This document shows positions 44,015 through 55,199 of a stretch of DNA of 64,000 nucleotides, one piece after another. The position numbers and the translations under genes are program-made. The notes under the pieces are model-generated. The model searched no databases, was not told the DNA's origin, and worked only from the letters and a program-made list of their open reading frames with translations. The DNA is from Tolypocladium sp. Sup5 PDA-1 (lineage: Eukaryota; Ascomycota; Sordariomycetes; Hypocreales; Ophiocordycipitaceae), in NCBI GenBank assembly GCA_000750105.3, contig JPHH03000035.1:1-64000 (forward strand). The letters run 5' to 3'. Position 1 is the stretch's first letter. Each line of letters starts with the position of its first letter.

Positions 44015-45687
44015 TCATGCCTGCTTCCCCTGTACCCTCTTTGTCCTGACGCCGTTGAGTGTCGGTTTCACCCTCGACCTGCCAGCTCCAAAAAACCTTT
44101 CCAGGACCTGGACGACAAAGACTTGTATGATCAAGATGATGAGTCGCAGCAGAAGATCAGCCAATCCCAACTTCGGCTTCTTACCCCGGCTGTACGTAGA
44201 GTCTCGGAACTCAAACGGTAGCTTCGCTCCTAAATGCTCTTGCGCGGCATGCAAGCCACTGCTGAACCCATCCTCGTGAAATCCATACTTGGTCCACGCT
44301 CCAGCGTAGCTGATGCCCCGCTTGTTCTGGATAGTTCGCAGGAGTTTCTGGGCGCGGATTGCGGATGGCGTGTACAGAGGGTGCGAATAAAAGTATCGGC
44401 CCTGAGTCTTGGCGGGGCGTGGTCGATGAAGAGGGTTCAGAGTCACTAGGACATCTCCAAATGGATCTCGAGGAATATGCTGCAGAATGTTCATGTTGTA
44501 CGTTAGGGAGACTTGATCGATGTTCGCTTTCGATGGGGATGACAGCGTGAGGTAATTCCAGCTTGACCAGGCCTTCCGACTCCGAGGCATCAGCGTTAAA
44601 TCGGAGTGCAAGACGACTTCGTTCTGCGAGGTTTGGAAGCTGGATAGAATCGATCGTTCCTGCGCCGTGGCCGAGGGCTCGATGATGGACAGAGCTTGGT
44701 CTCCATGGGTTGCAAGAATGACATGGTCGTAGACTTCCGTCTTGCCGTTCTCAAGGTGCAACAAAACCTTGCCACTGTCGTCGTTGGAGATGTGCCTCAC
44801 AGGCGTGTTCAGGAAGAGGTGGTTTGGGGGAAACCCCTTCATGACGGCGTCTATGTACGACCGAGAACCATTCTTGAGAGTCAGCCATTGTGGGCGAGCA
44901 GCAACTGTGGACAGGAGGTGATGGTTCCATCTATGGGGCGTGTCAGTATGTGGCAATGCCGTGTATTGGGAGTTGAGTTTACAAGAAGCGGACCAGTGTC
45001 ACTGCAGGGAACTGCAGAGCGCACTTGTCAGGGCTGGTGCTCCACACGGCCGCGGTCATCGGTATGAGATAATCGTCTCGGAAGGCATCCGAGTACCCCT
45101 CGCGGTCCAGGTACTCTCCGATTGTCTCTGTGTCGTCGGTAGAGTTGATCATGGTTTCGTGTCTTCCCACAGGCTCGGAATCTTCTTGCATGAGCAGGTC
45201 CAGAGCAAACTGGTTGAAGCGGATAACGTCAAAAAGCATCCTCCACATCCTCGGCGACAGGAGGTTTCTTTTCTGGCAGAACACGGCGCTCAGGTTGGTG
45301 CCAGCCCACTCAAAGAGTCCCTGGTCTCTCGAAACGCCAAAGGTCATCTCCGTCGGCTCGGTCTGGACATTCACCTTGTTGAGGAAGTTTATGAAGTTGG
45401 CTGCAGCTCGGTAAGTCTCCGAACTGAGCGACGCTCTTAGATGAGTTGTGCTCACGATATGTCGCGGTATTCAAGACTATGAATCCCGTGTCGACAGCGG
45501 TTGAGTACTTCCCAGATCTCCACTGAACCGTGTTGGTATGGCCGCCCAACCGGTCGGCGGCTTCGTACAGGTAGACATCATGGTAGGTCCTGTTCAAGGC
45601 CCAAAGAGCTGCGATTCCAGTACACCCGCTGCCAACGACGGCGACCTTTTTCCTGGTAAAGCGGTCAATTGGTTGTCTCATTGGCAT
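44015..45687 (-). CDS. FAD-dependent amine-oxidase-like flavoprotein (COG2907 type)
   Basis: Three exons (45456-45687, 44983-45400, 44015-44930; introns 55 and 52 nt) encode 521 residues. The N-terminal dinucleotide-binding motif VAVVGSGCTGIAALWAL leads into YEAADRLGGHTNT, the classic Rossmann FAD fold with its acidic ribose-binding residue. The motif DTGFIVLNTATYPNF is rebuilt exactly by splicing and is typical of the predicted NAD/FAD-binding proteins of COG2907. Later conserved blocks are MTAAVWSTSP and SYAGAWTKYGFHEDGFSSG, the latter being the C-terminal FAD contact. A hydrophobic helix near residues 470-490 suggests membrane association. Bacterial relatives often sit beside cyclopropane fatty-acid synthase genes, hinting at lipid modification, but the reaction is not established. 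Two in-frame ATGs (45687, 45681) are equally plausible starts. Confidence 0.87.
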
Positions 45688-46937
45688 GGCAAGCTATGCG
45701 TGCAAACACGGCGTGAAACTGGTGCTCAATGGGCCGGAGATTGACCAGGGGCGTGAAGACACTCAGCGTTCAGGTGAGAGGGCATGGAAGGAGGGAGGAG
45801 GGGAAGCTTTCACATGTGAGGAAGTAATCAGATCTCGCAATTCGCAAGAAAGTCAATGGAAGCAAGCAAGCTGCTGGGAAGAGGGGGCATGCGTGGCGTT
45901 ATCGGCCGGCATTGGGCGGGAAGCCAGCCTCGGGCCTGATTCGATGACGCTTGGAATGGAACCTGCAGGACAGGTGCAGACGGCCGAACTTACATATGCT
46001 GAGGCTCCGCCATGATGGGCGACGAGATGCGGAAGACTGCCAATTCGTCTCCCAGCGTGCAAAAGAAGCTGTCGACGCCTCTGCAGTGCCCGTTTGCGGT
46101 TGAAGCTGACGACGACGCGGTCTCCGTCAGGACATGCTCGTTTCATGGGGTTGGCAGTTGCAAGATGACGCCGGATCCACAGCGGGAGGCGCCACGGTGT
46201 GGCTCAGTGGTGCAGCATCCCCAACAAATGCAGCTCGGTGGGAGTGGCATTTTGTCCTGAGAGCATCCCACCCTTTGGGGGCTACGGGTGCGAATACGGA
46301 CAATAGAACTTCACAGACGGGGCCAAGACGCAGGACTCGCCAACATCTGGTCCCAGTCCAACAGTCCATCCTGAGGTACTCTCGTCCAGTACAACATGGC
46401 CCTTGACAGAAGCCATCGCAGCTGGATGGCATGTCGAGCACTCAACGGGATCGGTCAACGGTGGTACGAGTCGCCAATTCTTTAAAGCGCCGTGCAGGAA
46501 ACCTGCGTTCATCTGCCCGGCCAATTTCAACTATACGCCATTGACTAGGTCAGACGTCGAGCCAAATTTCTTCATCGTCCGGGGGTATCAAATTTTCTTG
46601 AAGAGGAAAGGGAAGCAAGAAGTTTTCCCGCGCTCCAGCCGCATATATTTCTCGCCTGGGCTGTGCACGGACCACGCCATGGCAGCATCACGTGAAGATT
46701 GCTGTGGATGGTGGCCGCTGGCTGTGACATAACCAGCCCACGACTCCACCGTCAAAGGCGCTGGCTGACGAAGACAACCAGGCAGAAGACAAAGAGCACC
46801 GCCATTGCATATATCGCGCCGCCTCTGTCAAGTCCACATCGCGCATCGTCCGCTTCTTATTTTCTGCTCTTCCGACTGCCCTGCGACTGTTTCTTCTACC
46901 CCTGCCGCGATACATACTCGCAGCCTCTCCTGGCACG
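45688..46937. other. Divergent promoter region, flavoprotein / VTI1
   Basis: The flavoprotein gene starts on the minus strand at one end and VTI1 on the plus strand at the other. A TATA-like GCATATAT occurs near 46806, about 130 bp before the VTI1 ATG. Small open frames have no recognisable content. Confidence 0.5.
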
Positions 46938-47748
46938 ATGGCGAACCCCCTCGACACCGACGCCGGCTCGGAGCTGTTCGGCTCCTACGAGGCAGAGCTG
47001 AAGCTCGTTCAGGCCGACCTGTCACAGAAGTTGGATCAGATCCCAGAGCTCTCCGGCGAGCCGCGCAAGACTGCTATTAGCCAGGCTGAGCGCGCTCTCG
47101 AGGAGGCGGACGAGCTGGTATTCATCCCTGCCCTTATCATCATGTGGACGACTCCAGGACGCTGACCCTTTTCCCCCTTTGACAGCTCGGACAGATGCGC
47201 CTCGAGAAACAGAACATCCCCACTTCTTCGCGAGCAAAAGTCAACCAGCGCTTCCGCAACTACGAAGCCGACGTCGACGCCAATCGGCGAAAGCTCACGT
47301 CCCTCTCCTCGGATCGCTCAGCCCTGTTCGGATCGAGGTACACGGATGAACCTGCCGGGGCATCAGACATCCATCTGGAGCAGCGCCAACAGCTGCTCTC
47401 TGGAACAGACCGCCTGGACCGGAGCACCCAGCGGTTGAAGTCGAGCCAGGCACTTGCCAACGAGACCGAGGCCGTCGGTGCGGACACTCTCGCGAACCTC
47501 CACGGACAGCGCGAGATGATTCAGCATACACACGACACGCTGCTGAACAGCGAGGGTTACGTTGACAGGAGCGTCAAGACGCTGAGGGGGATGGCACGTA
47601 GGTAATGTGGAACCAAATGCCAATCAAGCTGCGCAGCAAGGCTAACAGACTTGATTGAAGGATGGCTACGAATCGGGTGATTACGATTTCCATCATCACT
47701 GTTTTGGTTGTTCTCATTGTTGCGGTCGTCGTCAGCAAGTTTAGGTGA
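46938..47748 (+). CDS. VTI1: Qb-SNARE Vti1
   Basis: Three exons (46938-47117, 47186-47601, 47661-47748; introns 68 and 59 nt) encode 227 residues. The N-terminal three-helix domain spans residues about 8-100 (YEAELKLVQADLSQKLDQI, QAERALEEADELLGQMRLE). The SNARE helix lies at about 130-195, with LHGQREMIQHTHDTL around the zero layer. The C-terminal anchor is NRVITISIITVLVVLIVAVV followed by SKFR. Vti1 acts in several Golgi, endosomal and vacuolar fusion steps with different partner SNAREs. The last exon encodes the membrane anchor, and its junction restores GMARRMATNRV, a strongly conserved stretch, so the splice sites are secure. Confidence 0.95.
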
Positions 47749-48465
47749 GCCATGCTTTCAGAGTTCGGAGTTTCGGTCGTACACAGGGCGATGTTTTGTT
47801 ATGAAGTTTCGGGCTGGAATCCGTCAGACTCATGTTCCCGCTTGCTTGGCGGGGGCCTAGGAAAGCGCGCTTGGACCCGTCTAAAGTAGAGACGATGGCT
47901 AGGTATTTGGAATTGTACCATAGAGGCATGGGCGGGCTGGTTCGCATGCACATGTATCGCTGCCTGGCTGCGTAGCTCAATCAATGTGACTATTGCTGCC
48001 TCAAGCGCCATGTCTGGACACTCACCAAATGCCATTATGGAGACCCTCCACAGAAAATTGCGTCACGTAAAAGTTGAAGAGCGCAAATGACTCTGGTAGA
48101 TGCAACTTGGTTCAACAACGATGGCTGCCTGCCATCAAGGAACGCCAGGTACAGGGTAGGTCAGAGGCGTTGGAGTGGTAGAATAACCGATAAAACCCCG
48201 CTGTACAGCCGGTGCGCCGACGATGGCTGGGAGGGCTCCGCAAATGAGCCTTCAGCCTCTTTCATCCAGACCTCACAAATCTTTCCCTCACAAAAAACAT
48301 CTTCCCTTCACCACCCCCCGACACCCGCTTCCGCCGCACGTCAATAACCCCGGCACAACCCTCCTTCCTCTGTACCTCTGGTACATTTAAGCTGCGGGTG
48401 CACTTGGACTGCTAGAGCGCTTTCGCCACAGCTCGCTACGTGCTCGACGTGGCATCTTGGCCCAG
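47749..48465. other. Intergenic region between VTI1 and SCD6
   Basis: About 700 bp of tandem intergenic DNA contain the 3' UTR of VTI1 and the promoter of SCD6. The end (about 48260-48465) is C-rich. No gene is seen. Confidence 0.5.
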
Positions 48466-50419
48466 ATGTCGGAATTTCTTGGGTATGACAGGCGTTTTCT
48501 CTCCACAAACCCGGCCTAGCTAACTTGCGATGCGACAGGTCACGTATCTCCCTCATATCCAAGAGCGATATTCGGTAAGGCTCTACAACCTTCCCCCTCT
48601 GGCCTTGGTCTTCGTGCTGACGCTGGAGACAGCTATGTTGGCAAACTTCACGAGATCAATTCGGACGAGTCCACAGTCTCTCTTGAAAATGTCCGCTCCT
48701 TCGGAACCGAGGGTCGTCGAGGCAGGCCCGAGGAGGAGATTGCTCCGTCCGACCAGGTCTACGAGTACATTGTCTTCCGTGGCAGCGACGTGAAGGACCT
48801 GCGCATTGAGGAGCACCCCGGCATCAAGGAGAACAAGCCTCCACCTGCCATGCCTGATGATCCTGCAATCGTTGGAGTAAGTCAAGTCACCCTTTCACTG
48901 CTCTTTTCACAGCCCTTCACAATGATGAAATATTTCGGATGTAAAAACATTGTCTTTGTCGGAATGCGCAAACATACCATGTCGAGATTTCCGTTGCCTT
49001 CCTTCTGATCGGAAGAGCTTTCCTCCTCAAATTCACTTGCACATACTCATCGAATATGTATGTACTGACGAATTCTACAAGGCTCGAGCGCGAGACGGTG
49101 CACCGCCAAACCGAAACATGCCTCCCGGAGCTGGTGCTTTCCAACACCCGTACCCTCCAAACAACTTCTACGGCGGACCACCACCTCCCGGCTCTTGGGG
49201 TCGGGGTGGTGGTCCCGGGCCCATGCCAGGCCCTGGATTTGGCAACATGCCGTATCCTCCACCGCCAGGTTGGTTTCCTCCCGGCCAAGGCTTCCCGCCA
49301 GGCGGCCCAGGGCCATGGAACAACCACCCGTTCCCGCCGGGCCCAGGCGGTCCGCCAGGCCCTGACGCTCAGAACCAACGCCAAGGGCCTCCTTCGGGCC
49401 CTGCCCAAGACTCGAAAGCCGGCGCAATCGGTCCTGGCGCAGACCGACCCAAGGCAACGCCTTCGGCTCAGCCGCCTGGCCCTGCCACGGAGCCAAAGTC
49501 TCTGGCTCAAGCTGCCCGCCAGCCAGCGCACGCGCCGACTCTGCCGGTAGAGTCTAAACCATCCGCCGAGGAAGTCAAGGCTGCAGCCACGACTTTGAGC
49601 ACCAACGGATCTGGCCCCGGGGCTGCTGAACCGTCCAAGTCGGCTCCAGTTGCTCCACGGAACAACCGAGTCACACCTGTGGTGCCGCTCTCCGGATCGG
49701 CTGCTAAGCCTTTCCAGCTCCCCAACGCCGGCAGAGCAGGGCAGGCAAGTGCTAAGCCTGCAGCACCAGCGGGACCTAACAGCGTCGAAGACGCCACGAG
49801 TGCGGCTAGAGCTGCAGTCGCAGTTGCGATGGCACAGCTCGGGACTAGCGGTGGCACCGCCATGGACAACCTCACGAACAAGGTCAACGAGATGAGGGTG
49901 CACGCCGGCCACGCTGGCAGAGGGACCTCGGCCCCTCGTGGTGGCCGTGGACGCGGAGGGCGACATGGAACGCAGAAGGTCGAGGTGCCAGACTCAGACT
50001 TCGACTTCGCCCAGTCCAATGCCAAATTTAACCGGGAGGAGATCGCCAAAGAAGCAATTGCTGGATCCCCCTTGACCGAACACGCGACGGAGCCAACTGC
50101 ACAGACACCAGAAGATGAGGTGGTATCCGACGGTAACCCTGCTGTCGCGTACAACAAGTCGAGGTCTTTCTTCGACAACATCTCCAGCGAAGCCAAGGAC
50201 AGGGCCGACAGTGGGGGCCACAAGCCTGGCGGTCGAGAGTGGCGCGGTGAGGAACAGCGCAAGAACATGGAGACGTTTGGGCAAGGCAGCGTTGACGGCG
50301 GATACCGCAACTACCGTGGACGTGGACGTGGTCGCGGAGGTCGAGGCCGAGGGTACGGGCGAGGTGGCCGTGGAGGCAACCGGCCGCCGCAGTACCAACA
50401 GGCTGCTGCTGACCAGTAA
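48466..50419 (+). CDS. SCD6: Scd6/Lsm14 family RNA-binding translation repressor
   Basis: Four exons (48466-48482, 48539-48574, 48633-48876, 49082-50419) encode 544 residues. The Lsm14 domain is split across the first three exons: MSEFLGSRISLISKSDIR, YVGKLHEINSDESTVSLENV, then VYEYIVFRGSDVKDLRI. A Pro/Gly-rich linker follows. The FDF box (about 400-425, SDFDFAQSNAKFNREEI), FFD box (SRSFFDNISSEAKD) and TFG box (RKNMETFGQGSVDGG) follow in the normal order, and an RGG-rich tail (about 505-540) ends the protein. Family members sit in P-bodies, bind eIF4G through the RGG region and contact the Dhh1/DDX6 helicase and decapping factors. The first exon is only 17 nt. Intron 3 is 205 nt, by far the longest here, and contains a probable C/D snoRNA. 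Confidence 0.94.
48911..49019 (+). ncRNA. Candidate intronic C/D-box snoRNA (snR52/U83-like guide)
   Basis: All parts of a C/D snoRNA are visible inside intron 3 of SCD6. A terminal stem pairs AGCCCTTC (48911-48918) with GAAGAGCT (49012-49019), 7 of 8 positions. Three nucleotides inside it is a perfect C box, ATGATGA (48922-48928). A D box, CTGA (49005-49008), is also three nucleotides from the stem. The guide just 5' of box D, GTTGCCTTCCTT (48993-49004), is complementary to AAGGAAGGCAGC of 18S rRNA over 12 nt with one G-U pair. By the D+5 rule the target is the A in AAGGA, which from memory is yeast A420 / human A468, the site of snR52 and U83. I cannot see a convincing C'/D' pair. Expression is not shown. 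Confidence 0.75.
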
Positions 50420-51447
50420 AACTCCTTGACGACTCGATGACGTTCGTGCGCAAGTGCGTGGGTGCCGCAGAGGAGCATGGTAACATGTCGGCTCCGAGTG
50501 CTTCGGATATGGAGTTTCTGCAGGTCGGTGATTTTGTCACTGGAAAACGGCCCCCCCACGATCTCAGCACATGGCTACTTGACTATCCCGGACGCTGTAA
50601 CAACAATTTTCTTTCGGTTTTTGATCTCTTTTGCAGATGCCTTGCGCATGCGGACGGGGGGTTGCCCTATTTCTCTAAGCATGATTTCAGCGGAACATCG
50701 GAGCGGTGGCTTTGGCCGGTTATGGAACCAACCCAGAGGCCCCAGGAGTTTGGATTACGACGCTGAGGGGCTGGCTTTACGTGAATCATGAACACTCGCA
50801 TGGCAGGGCTCCTGCTGGTGTTGGCGCACACTTTGACGATTTGACGGACGGCGCGGTGAGCGTGGGAAAGAACATGAGGCGGTTTGTTAGCAAGGGCTGC
50901 GAATCAATAGGCTACTGCATGCGGAAGGGGAATTTTGCTCGATGCCGAAGACTTGAGGGCAGCAAGATGGCTGTTCACGGCCGGAATGCTGCTTGCATAT
51001 ATAGGAAATAAATGCCATCAAGCAATTTAGTACCGAGTGGAAACGGAATTGAGAAGCTATGCTACATAGATACGGATATATCAAAAGGCATATCACGTAC
51101 TCCAAGCCATTTGTGTTGGAGTCTTGCTAAACTCGTCGGTGCAGAGGGACCCCTCTGTGTGGCAACTCAGAAAGGGCCCAGGGTTAAGGTTGGCTTTTTC
51201 GCTGCCCCGCTAAACGTCATGCCGCCCGGCGTGACACAGAACCCAAAGCGAAGTCAGCCAACACAAGGCCGCTTTCGAACCACGACCTTCATCCGCACTA
51301 CGCTGTCCTTGCTCAACTTCGTGCAGGATTGCTGCAGGGACGAACCGGGTCGTGAGCACGGGCTGTTGATGGGCCCTCGCTCTCTTGAACTCAGACTTTT
51401 GCACACTCCCCCGCCAACATATTCAAACAACTGGACAGAGCGGCACC
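50420..51447. other. Intergenic region between SCD6 and RQC1
   Basis: One kilobase of tandem intergenic DNA. AT-rich segments near 51000-51090 may be 3' processing sites. No open frame has recognisable content. Confidence 0.5.
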
Positions 51448-53694
51448 ATGTCGAGTAGACAGCTGCGGAAGCTCCAGCAACAGCGAGACCTGGAAAAGTC
51501 CAAGGATGTTACCACGCAAGAATCAGACGGCAGCGAAGAGGTCGAGGAGCCGGCCCCGGCCTCAAAACCGCGCCCAAACTTGTTTGCAGCCTTGGGTGGC
51601 GAAGACGAGGATGGAGGCCAGGGCGACGACGAGGAAGACGACGACGCCCAGCACAAAGTGGAACAAGACGTGAGCGAGGCACCACCCGCTGCAAGCACCA
51701 AGAAGAGCAGGAAGAAAAAGAAGAAGAAGAGGGCCAAAGCCTCGGCAGAGACCCCTGAGACTGCTGCTGACGGCCAACAACCCGGCGTCGACGAGGATGA
51801 GATTGACAGGGCCATCAAGGAACTGAAAATTAACCCGCAGAATCGCAAGGAGCCGTCGACGGAGGGCGCAGGCGACGGCTCTGGGGTGCGGATGAGCCAA
51901 CTGCTGGGCATCAACACATATCACCTCAAGGCCGCCAATGAGATGAGGAACCTCTTCGGCCGGGAGGTGATTGAGTCAGCCAACGTCGAGGAACAACAAG
52001 AGAACAACCGCCGGAGGCGAGGGCCTGTACAGCAACAGATGGACCTGGAGACGTTTTTGCGAGAGCCGCCCGGGTCAGCGAAATTACCTGAGGTGTCGCT
52101 GCGGCGTAACATCTTCGTGCAGGGCCGGGACCATTGGCCACGGCAGTCGGCTGGTGGCCTGACGATGACGGAAGTTCAAAGGGCCTCGGATGGATCCTGG
52201 ACGGAGTACGCATACGTGCACGACAAGGACTACGACAGCATGCAGGCGCTCTTCTTCGCTTGCGTGCAGATTGGAGACCCCATGAGAATGGTGCATTTGC
52301 TCAAGCGAGTCCGTGAGTGCAGCCCAAGGTCCAAGGAGCTCGACTCGTCCATGCGACAGCATGCATGCTAACGAGGTGCAACAGCATATCACGTATCAAC
52401 CCTGCTCCAGGTCAGCAGCGTGGCGAAACAGGACCAGAACATGGCATTGGCTGCGGAGCTGTGTGAACGGGCTCTGTTTACCTTCGGAAGGGTGACGACT
52501 TCGTCATTTAGGCAAAACATTGAGCACGGCCGAGCCCGCCTGGACTTCTGCAGGCCGGAGAACCGCCAGTTCTGGCTGGCAGGGTATCACTACCTCAAGA
52601 GCTTGATCCGAAAGGGAACGTACCGAACAGCCCTGGAATGGGCCAAGCTTCTCTACGCGCTGGAGCCAAAGGACCCTTATGCAATGAGGCACTTCATCCA
52701 CTTCCTGGCCATCAGGGCGCACGAGTCGCGCTGGCTGATCGATTTCCTGGATGAGCTCGATAAAACCGGCGAGGACAGAGAGTTTACATATCTCCGACAG
52801 AGTCTGGTGCTGGCAAAGTTGCAGATTGGCGATCTCGACGGGGCCCGTCGAGATCTCGTGCACGGGGCTCAACAGGTGCCGTGGCTCTACTGCGCTTTGC
52901 TACGGGAACTGAATCTCGATGCGCCCCCGTCTATTTGGGGCATCGGGGCGGACTCGAACGCGAGATCGTTTTGGGTCAAGCTGTACATATACCAGACCAA
53001 GGACTTGTGGAACAATGCCCAAGCGACGGGACTGCTCCAGGACGTGGCCAGGGGCCTCAGCCGAGTCGACACGGCAACGCTCCCAAGCGACGACCATGCT
53101 GCTGACCTCGGAGCAACCAGGCTAGCCTACCTCGAAGGCCAGACATCCCTGCTATCAGTGGCGCCCAGGGGCCTTTTGGACAGCCAGCCCAATTACGAGT
53201 TCGATCCTCTGCCGCCGCCAGAGGACGAGAACATCTTTACTGCAGAGGGCACGCAGCTGCCGTGGCGCGATGCACGGCAGCAGGGCCAAAGTCAGGCCAC
53301 AGCACTAATAGCGCGCATGCAAGACCTGCTCGCGCAGCAGCAAGGGGGGCCTGCGCCTCTGGGAGCAGCCGCAGGCGACGCCGATGAAGGCGACGACGAA
53401 GACGACGATGAAATAAGGGCGCTCCGGGAGACAGACGAGGAAGAGCTAAGGCGGGACCTGGAGGCACACATGGACATGGGCCGGGGTGACGAGCGCGGGC
53501 TGCTGGCGACCGTGATGCAAATGCTTGGTGTCGGCCGGGGCGGAGGGACGGGGACCACTGGCGACAGGGGCGGCGACGACGAATCCGTCCAAGCGGGAGA
53601 GGACGACGCGGGAGGGCTCCCAGGAGCCTGGCCTGCAGGGGAGGGCGGCGACGATGGTGAGGCGGATGCGACGGATGAGGCTCATCGTCGGTGA
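51448..53694 (+). CDS. RQC1: Ribosome quality control factor Rqc1 (TCF25 family)
   Basis: Two exons (51448-52312 and 52385-53694; 72-nt intron) encode 724 residues, about the size I recall for yeast Rqc1. It starts MSSRQLRKLQQQRD, typical of the family. An acidic low-complexity region is followed by a lysine-rich tract at residues 85-97 (KKSRKKKKKKRAK). The TCF25 domain then runs from about 230 to 560: LRRNIFVQGRDHWP, SMQALFFACVQIGDP, RVPYHVSTLLQVSSV across the splice site, FWLAGYHYLKSL and TALEWAKLLYALEPKDPY. The C-terminal 120 residues are Gly/Asp-rich and probably disordered. Rqc1 works with the E3 Ltn1, Rqc2 and Cdc48 on stalled 60S-nascent chain complexes, favouring K48-linked ubiquitin chains. 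The ATG at 51448 matches the conserved N-terminus; no earlier in-frame ATG is seen. Confidence 0.92.
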
Positions 53695-53971
53695 CGAGAT
53701 GCACGAAGCTCACGAAAGAGGGCTGGAAGGGGGGTGGCAGAGCCGCCAGACATGGGGGGCATGGGGCATGGGGCACGAGTTTGGCAGGTCTCCAACCCTG
53801 CGGAACCGAGGCCCCCCTTACTCGTACGGCTAGGAGGAGGTGACCGTTGGAGGGCTATGGGGCCGAGGGAGAGCAGATTTCGAGGAGAGATGCACGAGTA
53901 TGGACTAGTCCGTACGACGTGTTGGAACGCGGGAGTTTGTTGGAGATGGTGAAATGTGATGGCATCGAGGG

Positions 53972-54032
53972 CTGCATGGACCGACTGCATGGACCGACTG
54001 CATGGACCGACTGCATGGACCGACTGCATGGA
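53972..54032. repeat. 13-bp tandem repeat (CTGCATGGACCGA), 4.7 copies
   Basis: Four perfect copies and a nine-base partial copy lie about 280 bp after the RQC1 stop codon. The unit is not a multiple of three and lies outside coding sequence, so it is a true minisatellite, probably in the 3' flank. Confidence 0.95.
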
Positions 54033-54525
54033 GCTGCCTGTGTGTACATAAGAGTACGCGGTGACGTGACTCGTGCTACATAGGGTGTACGAATGGGAGC
54101 AGCCAGGGGGCCGGCTGTTGAAGTTGTGAATTGCTCCATGTTGGAGGAATTGCTGTTGTTGCTGAGTGGTATAACTGCGCATTACGAAGCCACGTACGAA
54201 GTACGAGTACGAGTAGGTACTGAATATGAAGCCCCGTCGCAGCTGTCCAGCGGTGTGGTTATTAGACTTCCCCATCCGGATGGCATAATTAGGGTGTGAT
54301 GGAGTGGATGGAGTCGTAGGCGAGATCGCCGGCTAGTGAGTCTTGGCTTTGTGGCCCTTCCCTCGTGAAACGGTTCATCGCTGGCAACGGCCGGGACCTC
54401 GCGGCAGGGATGCCTGGTGAAACACGGCACTGCGAATAATACGTACCGCGGGTCCGGCAGACGGCGCCTAGGTACCTTAGGTATAGGTACTCCAAGGACG
54501 GCAGATGGAGGTGAGGGCCTAGGTA

Positions 54526-54616
54526 GGGCAGGCAGACGGGCAGACGGGCAGGCAGGCAGGCAGACGGGCAGGCAGGCAGACGGGCAGGCAGGCGGGCAGG
54601 CAGGCAGGAAGGCAGA
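54526..54616. repeat. GGCA/GACG-rich microsatellite
   Basis: An interrupted (GGCA)n array with periodic GACGGGCA interruptions spans about 90 bp. It resembles the shorter GGCA run in the PRPP synthetase leader. Confidence 0.9.
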
Positions 54617-55169
54617 CCAGACCGTTGAGGCTTTGACGAAACACGACGCCTACGACGACGACATCGGCTCGGCCCAATGGGGCATGTCGCACAGACTGCT
54701 GGGCTACCCAACCTCGTGAGGTGACTGTGGCTGGGCCGGCGACTTGGGGCTCTGGTTGGCCGTGCCATGACATGCCGTGCGCATATGCATATGGGATGGC
54801 AAGGATGGGTAGGGTATGGTTTGCGCTTCCAAGCAGGCGTACGAGTATGTACTGTACGAAGTACGGATGCAGAATGCGGGGAGGCTGCAACGTTGGTGGG
54901 AAGCTCGAGCCTCGAGGGATCCACGGATGCCGCACGACGTTGGACAAGGCAGTTGACTGCAACTGGACAGGGCAGTTGACAACCGGCTGCAAGGCTGCGC
55001 CAGAGACGTCCCTAGTCGGTACATACAGGATGGGCTTGCATGGCCCAGCCCGGAGCGGAAATCAGAATGCAAGGCGTGCTCGCGGCGGGCCCTGGGCTCG
55101 TCTCCTGCGTCGGATCCGGGCAGGTCGCTCGCATCTAGTCTTCATGGCCGAGCGAGCCCCCGGTCTAGC

Positions 55170-55199
55170 TGGACGTGGACGTGGACGTGGACCTGGACG
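55170..55199. repeat. GGACGT hexamer repeat
   Basis: About four copies of TGGACG with one variant unit (TGGACC). Simple repeat in intergenic DNA. Confidence 0.75.

Noticed and set aside
48877..49081. Shorter SCD6 intron 3 ending at the acceptor at 48912
   Set aside because: Using that acceptor reads into a frame that meets a stop before the Pro/Gly-rich region, whereas the acceptor at 49081 continues the reading frame to the FDF, FFD and TFG boxes.
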